This document shows, in pieces, positions 1 through 6,136 of a DNA stretch of 8,365 nt. Where the stretch lies: NCBI GenBank assembly GCA_034439915.1, contig JAWXBI010000250.1, forward strand, positions 1-8,365, in the 5' to 3' direction. The DNA is from JADJLQ01 sp034439915. Lineage in GTDB: Bacteria > Bacteroidota > Bacteroidia > Chitinophagales > Saprospiraceae. A program made the position numbers and the translations under genes. How positions within the stretch are numbered: position 1 is the first letter of the stretch; the number at the start of each line of letters is the position of its first letter. A model generated the notes under the pieces. The model did no database searches. It worked only from the letters and a program-made list of their open reading frames with translations, and was not told the origin of the DNA.

Positions 1-12
1 ACGATTCAACAA

Positions 13-2142
13 TTACCTATAGAATCCCATGGCCACTCCCCCATCTACATTCAGGGCATTGCCGGTAGATTTATTCAACAAACCACAGACAAAAACAAAG
101 GCTGCATTGGCAATATCTTCCGGCAAGATAATTTCATTGAGCAGGGTTCGTTTAGCATAATAAGAGGGTAGTTCTTCGATGGAAACCCCATACGCTTTGG
201 CTCTTCCTTCTGCCCAGCCACCGGCCCAGATATTGGAGCCTGCAATGACCGCATCGGGATTGATCATATTGACCCGAATTTTATCGGGGCCGAGTTCAGC
301 GGCCATTAAGCGGGATAAATGTCCCTGGGCCGATTTAGCAGAACCATATGCCGCATTATTGGGACCAGAAACCACTGCGTTTTTGGATACAATATTGATG
401 ATATCACCACCTATATTTTGTTTTTTCATGACCACTATCCCTGCTTTAGAAACCAGGAACTGTCCTTTAACCAGGATATCATATACTTTATCCCAATCTG
501 CTTCCGTATGATCAGTAATAGATTTGGACAAACTGATGCCTGCGTTATTGACCAGGATATCGACTCCCCCAAACAATAAACCTGCCTGTTCAAAGGCTTT
601 GGAAACCGAAGCTTCATCGGTGACATCTAACAATACTGAACTCACCACATCTTTGCCAAAAGATGATTTAAATTCATTCATCGCGCCTTCCAGTCTTTCT
701 TCGTTGATATCATTGAGTATGACACAAGCGCCTTCTTCGGCAAATTTTTTGGCAATAGCCTTACCAATTCCTCCGGCGGAACCGGTGATTAAAGCGATTT
801 TTCCGGATAATGCTTTGGGTTTAGGTTGACGTTGAAGTTTTGCTTCTTCGAGCAACCAGTATTCGATATTAAAGGCTTCCTGTCTGGGCAGTGCGGTATA
901 GGAAGAGACTGCTTCCGCCCCCTTCATCACATTGATGGCATTGATATAATATTCCGAAGCCAGACGGGCCGTGGTTTTGTCTTTGGCAAAGGTGAACATG
1001 CCTATTCCCGGATAAAGAATCACCACCGGGTTGGGATCCCGCATAGCCGGGCTATTTGGATGTTTACAAGTATCGTAGTAAGACCGGTATAAATTTTTGT
1101 ATTCTTCAAAAGCCGGTTTTAATTTTTGTATAACTGCAGCACTGTCATTCAAAACCTCTTCTGCTCCTAATGATAAAACTAAAGGGCTGATCTTGGTCCT
1201 TAAAAAATGATCTGGGCAGGATGTGCCGAGGGGCGCAAGTGTGTCGAGGTCATAGGAATTGACAAATTCCAATACCCTTTCGTCATCCGTAAAATGACCG
1301 ATCATGTGCCGTTCAGAAGAACAAAGGCCGCGCAGTAAAGGCGCCAGGGCAGCAGCTTGTTTTAATCTCTGGTCCTTGTCTACCGAGTTGATTTTATTGC
1401 CCCCAAATACAGGCCTTGTCTTCCCCAGATGGTCCTGCAAATACTGAGCACAGGTTTCCACTACGTCCAGGGTGTTGAGATAACTGCTGTAAGAGGTATC
1501 TCCCCAGGTAAACAAACCATGTGATCCCAGCATGATCCCCTTTAATTTGATCCCTTTAGCCAGGTTTTCTTCCAGGCAGGCCCTGAGTTTAAGTCCCAGG
1601 TCAAATCCAGGTCTTTGCCATTCTACCCAGCCAACTTGTCCCTTAAACAATTCTTCTGTTATCTTTTTTCCGTCTTTCGCAGCCGCAATGGCAATGGCAG
1701 CATCCGGATGTAAGTGATCAATATGGCGGAAAGGCAAAAAACCGTGCAGGGGTGTATCGATGGAAGGCGCTTTGGAGTCCAGGTCAAACAGACAATGATT
1801 AAACAAAGCGACCATTTCATCTTCTTGGTGGAGGCCCTGGTATACTTTTTCGAGCGCAAGCAGACGTTCCTGGAATAGGGCGGCACAACCCGATTTTTTT
1901 AAGGTGCCTATATCCCCTCCGCTACCCTTGATCCACATGACTTCGGTGGGTTCGCCTGTGAGCGGGTCTTTGTCGATCAGTTTGACCGAAGTGTTGCCAC
2001 CACCGTAATTGGTGAGGCGGAGGTCGGCGCCTAAAAGATTGGAGCGGTAGATAAACAAAGCGACTTCGTCCCCTTCCAGGGAAGTCGCTTTTGTTTCGTC
2101 CCAAAGGTAATTGACGTGTTTATAATCAGGCATGGTTGACAT
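13..2142 (-). CDS. rhaD: Bifunctional class II aldolase / short-chain dehydrogenase (rhamnulose-1-phosphate aldolase / lactaldehyde dehydrogenase type)
   Basis: This 709-residue protein fuses two enzymes. The N-terminal part (about residues 25-420) is a zinc-dependent class II aldolase/adducin domain: GGGNTS at 47-52, KGSGGDIG at 72-79, and likely metal ligands H143 and H145 in HIDHLHPDA plus H208 in GSHGLFTWG. The C-terminal part (about 446-709) is a short-chain dehydrogenase with the NAD(P)-binding motif TGSAGGIG (453-460), NNAG (532-535), catalytic S586 and YGSAK (Y599, K603), so both active sites look intact. Fusions of this length and order are known as RhaD-type enzymes. They split L-rhamnulose 1-phosphate into dihydroxyacetone phosphate and L-lactaldehyde, then oxidise the aldehyde to lactate. 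The exact sugar (rhamnose or fucose) cannot be settled here because no other sugar genes are visible. The start at 2142 gives the longest form; an in-frame ATG at 2133 (residue 4) is equally possible. No signal peptide is seen, so it should be cytoplasmic. Confidence 0.93.
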   Translation of the reverse strand: MSTMPDYKHVNYLWDETKATSLEGDEVALFIYRSNLLGADLRLTNYGGGNTSVKLIDKDPLTGEPTEVMWIKGSGGDIGTLKKSGCAALFQERLLALEKVYQGLHQEDEMVALFNHCLFDLDSKAPSIDTPLHGFLPFRHIDHLHPDAAIAIAAAKDGKKITEELFKGQVGWVEWQRPGFDLGLKLRACLEENLAKGIKLKGIMLGSHGLFTWGDTSYSSYLNTLDVVETCAQYLQDHLGKTRPVFGGNKINSVDKDQRLKQAAALAPLLRGLCSSERHMIGHFTDDERVLEFVNSYDLDTLAPLGTSCPDHFLRTKISPLVLSLGAEEVLNDSAAVIQKLKPAFEEYKNLYRSYYDTCKHPNSPAMRDPNPVVILYPGIGMFTFAKDKTTARLASEYYINAINVMKGAEAVSSYTALPRQEAFNIEYWLLEEAKLQRQPKPKALSGKIALITGSAGGIGKAIAKKFAEEGACVILNDINEERLEGAMNEFKSSFGKDVVSSVLLDVTDEASVSKAFEQAGLLFGGVDILVNNAGISLSKSITDHTEADWDKVYDILVKGQFLVSKAGIVVMKKQNIGGDIINIVSKNAVVSGPNNAAYGSAKSAQGHLSRLMAAELGPDKIRVNMINPDAVIAGSNIWAGGWAEGRAKAYGVSIEELPSYYAKRTLLNEIILPEDIANAAFVFVCGLLNKSTGNALNVDGGVAMGFYR

Positions 2143-2150
2143 ATTGGGGG

Positions 2151-2158
2151 CAAAAATA
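2151..2158 (-). promoter_or_regulatory. Possible Bacteroidota -7 box for the aldolase gene
   Basis: The minus strand reads TATTTTTG, an exact match to the TAnnTTTG -7 consensus of Bacteroidota housekeeping promoters. It lies 9 bases from the ATG at 2142 and 18 from the in-frame ATG at 2133. If it is real, the leader is very short and the start at 2133 fits better. No TTG (-33 element) is seen at the expected spacing, and the box is AT-rich, so a chance match is quite possible. Confidence 0.28.
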
Positions 2159-2166
2159 ACAATCTG

Positions 2167-2190
2167 AATGGATTGACGATTGACGATCCG
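2167..2190. repeat. Short GATTGAC repeat, left of the DUF4160/DUF2442 pair
   Basis: GATTGACGATTGACGATCC occurs here as two and a half copies of a 7-bp unit (GATTGAC, GATTGAC, GATCC). The same words recur at 2787-2831, on the other side of the DUF4160/DUF2442 genes. The stretch is non-coding and lies in the divergent gap between the aldolase gene and the broken DUF4160 gene. Confidence 0.6.
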
Positions 2191-2236
2191 AGTTTTGGGA
2201 TTACAATTTTAGCTGTATAACTGCCTAAGATTGGCG

Positions 2237-2244
2237 TATTTTTG
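2237..2244 (+). promoter_or_regulatory. Possible Bacteroidota -7 box for the DUF4160/DUF2442 genes
   Basis: The plus strand reads TATTTTTG, which fits TAnnTTTG, ending 6 bases before the ATG at 2251 of the broken DUF4160 gene. Transcription from it would begin almost at the start codon. No -33 TTG is present at normal spacing. It may be a relic promoter of the module. Confidence 0.28.
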
Positions 2245-2250
2245 TCAATA

Positions 2251-2493
2251 ATGCCTACTCTTTTATTATTGGATGGGGTTCAGGTTTTTTTTCTATAGTA
2301 ATGAAAATAATGAGCCTGTTCATATCCTTGTTCAAAAAGGGGGTGGTAAAGGAAAAATTTGGTTGGAGCCAAAACTAAAAGCTGCATAGTTTAATGGGTT
2401 TTCCAATAATGAAATAACATTCATAATGCAACAAGCTGAAAAATGTCAGGGGATAATTTTAAAACAAAATGGCATGAATACTTCGGAAAATAG
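2251..2493 (+). pseudogene. Broken DUF4160 family gene
   Basis: Joining three reading frames recovers a nearly full DUF4160 protein of about 80 residues. It begins MPTLLLLDGVQVFF (from 2251), continues in another frame with FYSNENNEPVHI and GGGKGKIWLEP (2291-2386), resumes after a stop with FNGFSNNE, and ends WHEYFGK (2470-2490) with TAG at 2491-2493. The lesions are: one extra T in the T run at 2285-2292 (seven would keep frame), a TAG stop at 2387-2389 where the family usually has an aromatic residue, and a frame change near 2461-2469 that one extra A would repair. The usual second His of the family's HIHV-like motif is Leu here. Several independent lesions argue for decay rather than one sequencing error. 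Function of DUF4160 is unknown; it is typically found beside DUF2442 genes, as here. Confidence 0.8.
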
Positions 2494-2788
2494 TTACGAC
2501 CCTAATGAATCTATCATAATAGAAGAGGGGCTTCGCATCGAAGTGATTGATTTTCATCATGAATTGGACGTGATGTTGATCGTGTTAAATACCAAAGCAG
2601 TATTACAAAGGAAAATTTCTGATTATCCTTTACTGAAAGATGCCGATTTAGATTCATTAAGAAATTATAAACTGATTGGTGCAGGAACCGGCGTGCACTG
2701 GTCATCGTTGGATGAAGATTTAATCTTAAAAGGTTTTTTAAAAGATGAGTTAAGAAACGTGGTAAAAAAGGGGGCGATAGCAGCCTGA
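2474..2788 (+). CDS. DUF2442 domain protein
   Basis: This 104-residue protein ends in the DUF2442 signature: LIGAGTGVHW (67-76) followed by LDEDLILKGFL (79-89). The N-terminal half has the usual two beta strands around residues 21-40 (LRIEVIDF and LDVMLIVLNT). I chose ATG 2474 because it lies inside the final WHEYFGK codons of the DUF4160 gene in another frame, which would give the overlapping arrangement expected of a two-gene module. The frame is open upstream to an ATG at 2426, but those codons encode DUF4160 sequence (MQQAEKCQGIIL), so the longer form would be an artificial DUF4160-DUF2442 fusion. DUF2442 has no assigned function; such small paired genes are often compared with toxin-antitoxin modules, which is inference. 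The frame is intact although the partner is broken, so it may be an orphan now, or just younger in its decay. Confidence 0.8.
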   Translation: MNTSENSYDPNESIIIEEGLRIEVIDFHHELDVMLIVLNTKAVLQRKISDYPLLKDADLDSLRNYKLIGAGTGVHWSSLDEDLILKGFLKDELRNVVKKGAIAA

Positions 2789-2831
2789 ATCGAATGATGA
2801 TTGACGATTGAATCGAATGACGATTGATCCG
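2787..2831. repeat. Short GAATCGAATGA / GATTGACGATTGA repeat, right of the DUF4160/DUF2442 pair
   Basis: Two tandem partial copies read GAATCGAATGATGATTGACG then GAATCGAATGACGATTGATC. They start at the DUF2442 stop codon and end just before the truncated toxin. The core ATTGACGATTGA is shared with the repeat at 2167-2190. Confidence 0.6.
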
Positions 2832-2847
2832 GAAATAGTAGTTCGAT

Positions 2848-3000
2848 TTAAATTAAATCGTGGTCTACTTTCTGAATTTTAATAATTCGATTGGTCTCAT
2901 CAAGGAATCTAAGGCCTAATCCTTTGCTTTCATTTTCGTAGTACTGTGAGGCTTCAATCATTTCCAGTTCAGCCAAACCATGAATAAAGATTTGCCCCAT
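2848..3000 (-). pseudogene. Truncated RelE/ParE-family toxin
   Basis: On the minus strand an ATG at 3000 opens a 50-codon frame ending at TAA 2848-2850. It begins MGQIFIHGLAELEMIEAS and continues with YYENESKGLGLRFLDE, the N-terminal helical hairpin typical of ParE-like toxins in Bacteroidota (xAxxEMIEAxxYYexxxxGLGxxFLdE). Family members are about 95-100 residues. Here homology stops after about residue 43 (RIIKIQ), and the C-terminal sheet with its basic residues and the common RRxPxYW-like end are missing. No remnant of that half is seen between 2789 and 2847, which instead holds short repeats. The ATG overlaps the stop of the antitoxin frame upstream (TAATG), the normal translational coupling of such pairs. 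It was not listed as a long open frame because of its size. It is very likely inactive. Confidence 0.72.
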
Positions 3001-3233
3001 TATTTAAGTTTACCACGGGCCTTGCGCAATGCGCTATTAAAGATTCGGCCTGAATTCACAGACTTATCCCAATCTATATCACGATGTTCAGCTTCTTCCG
3101 ACCACAAAATTTCACTTTCTCTATCCGACAGTTTTTCAAGACTTTCCAATAGTTTTTCTGCCAGGTGTGCTCTTTCTTTGGGTGCAAGATTCAGTACTAC
3201 TATATAATTCTATTTTCTTTGAAGCTCATTCAA
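3000..3233 (-). pseudogene. Decayed addiction-module antitoxin
   Basis: The minus strand encodes a recognisable antitoxin of the putative addiction-module component family (TIGR02574-like): LNLAPKERAHLAEKLLESLE, then ILWSEEAEHRDIDWDKS, ending ARGKLK with TAA at 3000-3002. This matches the usual pattern of an ERAxLAexLLeSL helix followed by a WxxEAexR segment. There is no ATG, GTG or TTG in frame between the conserved part and an in-frame TAG at 3210-3212. The residues before that stop (NELQRK, from a possible TTG at 3231-3233) resemble a family N-terminus, so the stop appears to interrupt the gene. It ends by overlapping the start of the truncated toxin. An unusual start codon (ATA or similar) could rescue a shorter protein, but with the partner also cut this is best read as a dead toxin-antitoxin pair. 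Confidence 0.72.
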
Positions 3234-3438
3234 ATTTTTGTGTTGTTTTAAACCAGATTACTGCTTCTTTATATATTCAGACTTTTCAAAATTACACATA
3301 AAAAATCGGGGTGTTTATTCGCGAGGGATCAAATTTCCTGTAATTACTCAGTTTCTCTTTTTCAGACTCTTTTTTAACAGAATACTTTTTGAGTTATTTT
3401 CCCCTTGTCAAATTATTTTTAACCATCAATTTAAATTT
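3234..3438. other. AT-rich gap without a supported gene
   Basis: This T-rich stretch lies between the decayed antitoxin (minus strand) and the YjbR gene (plus strand), so it should carry promoters for both. I find no exact TAnnTTTG box on the plus strand (the nearest is TACTTTTTG near 3383, one base too long), no stable hairpin and no recognisable coding remnant, although one frame is open through it. Confidence 0.45.
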
Positions 3439-3783
3439 GTGATTACTCTAAAAGCCATTAAATCCTATGCGCTCTCCCTGCCGGAAACCGACGAGCATCC
3501 ACATTTTGATCTGGTCTCCTTTCGGGTAAATAAAAAGATATTTATCACCATCAATATTCCGCAGAAACGCTGCACCCTGAAATTTACCAAAGAGTTTCAG
3601 GACATATTCAGCTCTATTGGTAAAGGCAAAATTTACCCCGTGCCCAATGCCTGGGGGCGGTCCGGCTGGACTACCATTGAATTACAGGATATCAATCCGG
3701 AACTATTGAATGATGCAGTCCTGATTGCCTGGAGGGGTGTTGGCACCCAAGGCTTTTCAAAAAAAATACCCCGGGAGGTATAG
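3439..3783 (+). CDS. MmcQ/YjbR family protein
   Basis: This 114-residue protein, starting at GTG 3439, shows the compact MmcQ/YjbR fold family (formerly DUF419): an N-terminal helix LKAIKSYALSLPETDEHPHF, a strand SFRVNKKIFITI, a middle section CTLKFTKEFQDIF, a YPVPNAWGRSGWTTIEL segment (the family's yxxxhwgkxgWvxv pattern), and a last helix LLNDAVLIAWRGV. YjbR-like proteins have a CyaY-like fold and are called DNA-binding by fold resemblance; their biochemical role is not settled. The frame stays open upstream to a TTG at 3238, but that part is Phe-rich and unlike the family, whereas the GTG start gives the normal length with VITLKAIK as the N-terminus. It stands alone: a dead antitoxin on the other strand lies upstream and a repeat follows. 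No convincing promoter or Shine-Dalgarno sequence is seen. Confidence 0.85.
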   Translation: MITLKAIKSYALSLPETDEHPHFDLVSFRVNKKIFITINIPQKRCTLKFTKEFQDIFSSIGKGKIYPVPNAWGRSGWTTIELQDINPELLNDAVLIAWRGVGTQGFSKKIPREV

Positions 3784-3794
3784 GGATGAAGGGT

Positions 3795-3843
3795 GAGTAG
3801 CGAGCGGCGAGTAGCTGAGATACGAGATACGAGTAGCGAGATC
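3795..3843. repeat. 7-bp-period tandem repeat (GAGTAGC / GAGATAC)
   Basis: Seven consecutive 7-mers are visible, with one extra T after the third: GAGTAGC, GAGCGGC, GAGTAGC, (T) GAGATAC, GAGATAC, GAGTAGC, GAGATCG. The block starts 11 bases after the YjbR stop codon and is non-coding. It differs in sequence from the GATTGAC repeats near 2.2 and 2.8 kb but shares the 7-bp period. Confidence 0.75.
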
Positions 3844-4000
3844 GTTTCTGGATTCCCTGATTTGAATCATACATTATTATTTCGAAAATCAGCAGTTTAG
3901 ATATCCGGCAGGTCTATTTTTATATCCTTAATGGCACAAGTAATAATCCATTGAGACTATGGATTCCATCCTATTCACTCACCAACTAAAGTTCTGCTTC

Positions 4001-5206
4001 ATGAAAAATCTATATCGACTTTGGCCCCGGTATTTTTATCTATCGATTCTGTGGATCCTGTCTTGTTTGCCCGGATATGCGCTCCGTCTCGAATACGGCA
4101 GCACCGTGGTAATTTCTCAACCCACCTATGAAAACTTATATATTGCCGGTGGTACCATCACTATCAACGCCCCGGTCCACGGAGATCTGGTCATCGTCGG
4201 GGGCACGGTGATCATCAACGACAGCATGCTGGGCGATATTCTGATCGGTGGAGGCAACCTTACCCTGAATGGTTTTGTCAGCAGCGATCTCCGGGGAATG
4301 GGCGGAGAAATACACCTGTCAAAAAATGTGGACGGAGATGTACTCATTGCAGGGGGTACACTCTATATTGAAAAAAATGTGATCATCGGCAATCTTATGG
4401 CCGCCGGAGGTAAGATCACCCTGGATGGTATGGTCACCAACGATATAAAAATAGCCGCCGGAGAGTTTATACACAATGGAAGAATCGGTGGCAACCTGGA
4501 TTTCAAAGGAGATAAGATCACCATCAACGGAGAAGTTGGTGGTTTGTCCAGTATAGCAGCCGGTACAGCATTTATGATCCGGAAATCTGCCATTTTCAGA
4601 AGGGATGTCAGGTACTGGGTTCCAGGCAATGAACCTGCATTCGGCAGTTCGCTATCCAATGCAAAGGCTGAAATGGACCTCACCTTGAAGATGAATGAAA
4701 AAAGATGGTATTTCCTGGGTTGGGGCTCCGTAATTTTTTTAATCTGGTATATGGGTATGGCTTTATTGATGATCATGGCTATACAATACTTTTTTTCCGG
4801 GACTATAAACCAGGTAGCTTTTACCAGCGCACAGGATACCCTGAAGGCTTTTTTCCGTGGTTTGCTGTTTTTGCTAGTAATGCCTTTGTGCATTCTTATT
4901 CTGCTCGTTACCGTTATTGGTATCCCCATTGCGGTGATCTTAATGTTTGCTTATATAGCCTTAATCATCCTCGCCAGTTGTATGGTAGGTGTCACGGCGG
5001 CACATTGGTACAACGAGCGGTACCAAAACCATTGGACATTTTGGCCTATGGTTTTTGCTTCCTTTGGTTTTTTTGTGGTGTTTAAATTAATCGCCTTGAC
5101 CCCACTGATCGGTTGGTTATTTACACTAATTGCAGTTTGCACGGTCTTTGGAGCAATCCTGATGGGAATTAAATGGAAAAGGTCCCCTGGTACCTTGGTG
5201 GAGTAG
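4001..5206 (+). CDS. Bactofilin-like beta-helix protein with signal peptide and multi-pass membrane C-terminus
   Basis: The 401-residue protein from ATG 4001 begins MKNLYRLWPR, then a hydrophobic stretch (11-27) ending near GYA, a plausible signal peptide. Residues 45-188 hold eight near-perfect 17-residue repeats of the pattern (D/N)LxIxGGxITINGxVxG, one of them 18 long; this is the right-handed beta-helix ladder of bactofilins and related polymer-forming proteins. A linker (189-228) leads to hydrophobic segments at about 229-254, 284-308, 309-335, 348-367 and 369-390, with TVIGIPIAV and LTPLIGWL marking turns. Proteins with this repeat-then-membrane plan occur in bacteria as uncharacterised polymer-forming-domain membrane proteins. 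The helix should face the periplasm. The frame extends 14 codons upstream to ATG 3959, but that would bury the signal peptide, so 4001 is preferred. It reads toward mlaEFD across a 154-bp gap. Function is unknown; an envelope scaffold or sensor is a guess. Confidence 0.85.
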   Translation: MKNLYRLWPRYFYLSILWILSCLPGYALRLEYGSTVVISQPTYENLYIAGGTITINAPVHGDLVIVGGTVIINDSMLGDILIGGGNLTLNGFVSSDLRGMGGEIHLSKNVDGDVLIAGGTLYIEKNVIIGNLMAAGGKITLDGMVTNDIKIAAGEFIHNGRIGGNLDFKGDKITINGEVGGLSSIAAGTAFMIRKSAIFRRDVRYWVPGNEPAFGSSLSNAKAEMDLTLKMNEKRWYFLGWGSVIFLIWYMGMALLMIMAIQYFFSGTINQVAFTSAQDTLKAFFRGLLFLLVMPLCILILLVTVIGIPIAVILMFAYIALIILASCMVGVTAAHWYNERYQNHWTFWPMVFASFGFFVVFKLIALTPLIGWLFTLIAVCTVFGAILMGIKWKRSPGTLVE

Positions 5207-5236
5207 TTGGCTTGACTTTTGTTGTTACCAATTAAT

Positions 5237-5344
5237 ATGGATAAAAATTACTCAGACGGTTTTAGTCGATATGGTCCGGGGATCCTGTTTGATATATTTA
5301 AAATCATCAAAACCACTACAGGACAACATCGGGGGATGAGTTAA
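5237..5344 (+). CDS. Possible 35-codon small ORF
   Basis: An ATG at 5237 opens a 35-codon frame to TAA 5342-5344 in the gap between the beta-helix gene and mlaE. The peptide starts MDKNYSDGFSRYGPGILFDI and ends in a basic stretch (TGQHRGMS). I recognise no family with confidence. The middle part weakly recalls the RYSPG motif seen in GNAT/FemAB-like acyltransferases, so it could be a gene scrap. It has no evident ribosome site and may be chance. Confidence 0.2.
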   Translation: MDKNYSDGFSRYGPGILFDIFKIIKTTTGQHRGMS

Positions 5345-5360
5345 ATTTGAAAATAGATAT

Positions 5361-6125
5361 ATGGGCAATAATTCAACGTTTTCACTTTTCCTCGAGGAAA
5401 CAGGCCGGATCACCGTTTTTTTTGCCCGGTTTATGTCGCATTGGTTCAGGCCCAGGTATGAGTTTGCTGAGTTTTTGAGGCAATGTTATATAGTAGGCTA
5501 CAGGTCCCTGCCCCTGGTCGGGTTGACGGGCTTTATTATGGGTTTGGTACTGACTATGCAATTGCGCCCATCCATGGTCGATTATGGAGTGGAATCACAG
5601 ATCCCAGCCATAGTCGGTATCGCCATTGTCCGTGAAATAGGGCCTATTTTGACGGCCCTCATCTTCGCGGGTAAAATAGGCAGCAGTATAGGCGCCGAAC
5701 TGGGTTCAATGAAAGTAACTGAACAAATCGATGCCATGGAAGTCAGCGGTACCAATCCCTTTAAATACCTGGTAGTGACCCGCGTGATGGCTACTACCTT
5801 TATGCTTCCTGTGCTGGTAATTATGAGTGATTTTATTTCCTTATACGGTTCATACCTCGGCGTAAACATCAAGGGCATTACCAGTTTCAATTTATTCTGG
5901 AACCAGGTCTTTGACAACCTCGTATTCAGTGATGTATTCCCTGCCTTTATCAAAACATTTTTATTCGGATTTACCGTGGGCATTATCGGATGCTTTAAGG
6001 GTTATCACAGCAATAAAGGGACTGAGGGTGTGGGCAGCAGCGCCAATTCATCCGTCGTAGTCTCTTCCGTATTAATATTTATCATTGATTTACTGGTGGT
6101 GCAGGTAACCGATCTGATCGGATAA
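5361..6125 (+). CDS. mlaE: MlaE-family lipid ABC transporter permease
   Basis: This 254-residue membrane protein is the permease of an MCE/Mla-type ABC transporter (MlaE/YrbE/TTG2B family, usual length about 250-265). After an amphipathic N-terminal helix (about 10-40) come hydrophobic segments around 47-68, 78-108, 142-170, 193-214 and 230-252. The family's most conserved section is present: REIGPILTALIFAGKIGSSI (91-110), then GAELGSMKVTEQIDAMEVSG (111-130), the cytoplasmic coupling region that meets the ATPase. A second conserved patch, GCFKGYHSNKGTEGVGSSAN (210-229), follows. In characterised Mla systems two MlaE copies form the inner-membrane channel on which a ring of MlaD sits, moving phospholipid to or from the outer membrane. 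The next gene, the matching ATPase, starts 11 bases after the stop, so the two are surely co-transcribed. Substrate and direction cannot be read from the sequence. Confidence 0.95.
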   Translation: MGNNSTFSLFLEETGRITVFFARFMSHWFRPRYEFAEFLRQCYIVGYRSLPLVGLTGFIMGLVLTMQLRPSMVDYGVESQIPAIVGIAIVREIGPILTALIFAGKIGSSIGAELGSMKVTEQIDAMEVSGTNPFKYLVVTRVMATTFMLPVLVIMSDFISLYGSYLGVNIKGITSFNLFWNQVFDNLVFSDVFPAFIKTFLFGFTVGIIGCFKGYHSNKGTEGVGSSANSSVVVSSVLIFIIDLLVVQVTDLIG

Positions 6126-6136
6126 TACAAAGAAGG

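Noticed and set aside
2285..2292. Phase-variable T run controlling DUF4160
   Set aside because: The gene also carries a nonsense codon and a second frame change, so slippage at the T run alone could not restore it.
2980..3207. 75-residue plus-strand open frame
   Set aside because: It is antisense to the recognisable toxin and antitoxin frames and resembles nothing; Ser-rich shadow translation.
3238..3438. Extended N-terminus of the YjbR protein from TTG 3238
   Set aside because: The extra 67 residues are Phe-rich, unlike the family, and come from an AT-rich gap; the GTG at 3439 gives the normal family length.
4363..4929. 188-residue minus-strand open frame under the beta-helix gene
   Set aside because: It is antisense to the repeat region of a clearly coding gene and shows no family features; the long frame results from the repeated codon pattern.
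5179..5196. AAGGT/ACCTT inverted repeat as a terminator
   Set aside because: The stem is only five base pairs, lies inside the coding region before the stop codon, and has no following T run.
5342..5349. TAAATTTG as a -7 promoter box for mlaE
   Set aside because: It matches TAnnTTTG but has no TTG at -33 spacing and leaves almost no leader; too weak in an AT-rich gap to list as a feature.
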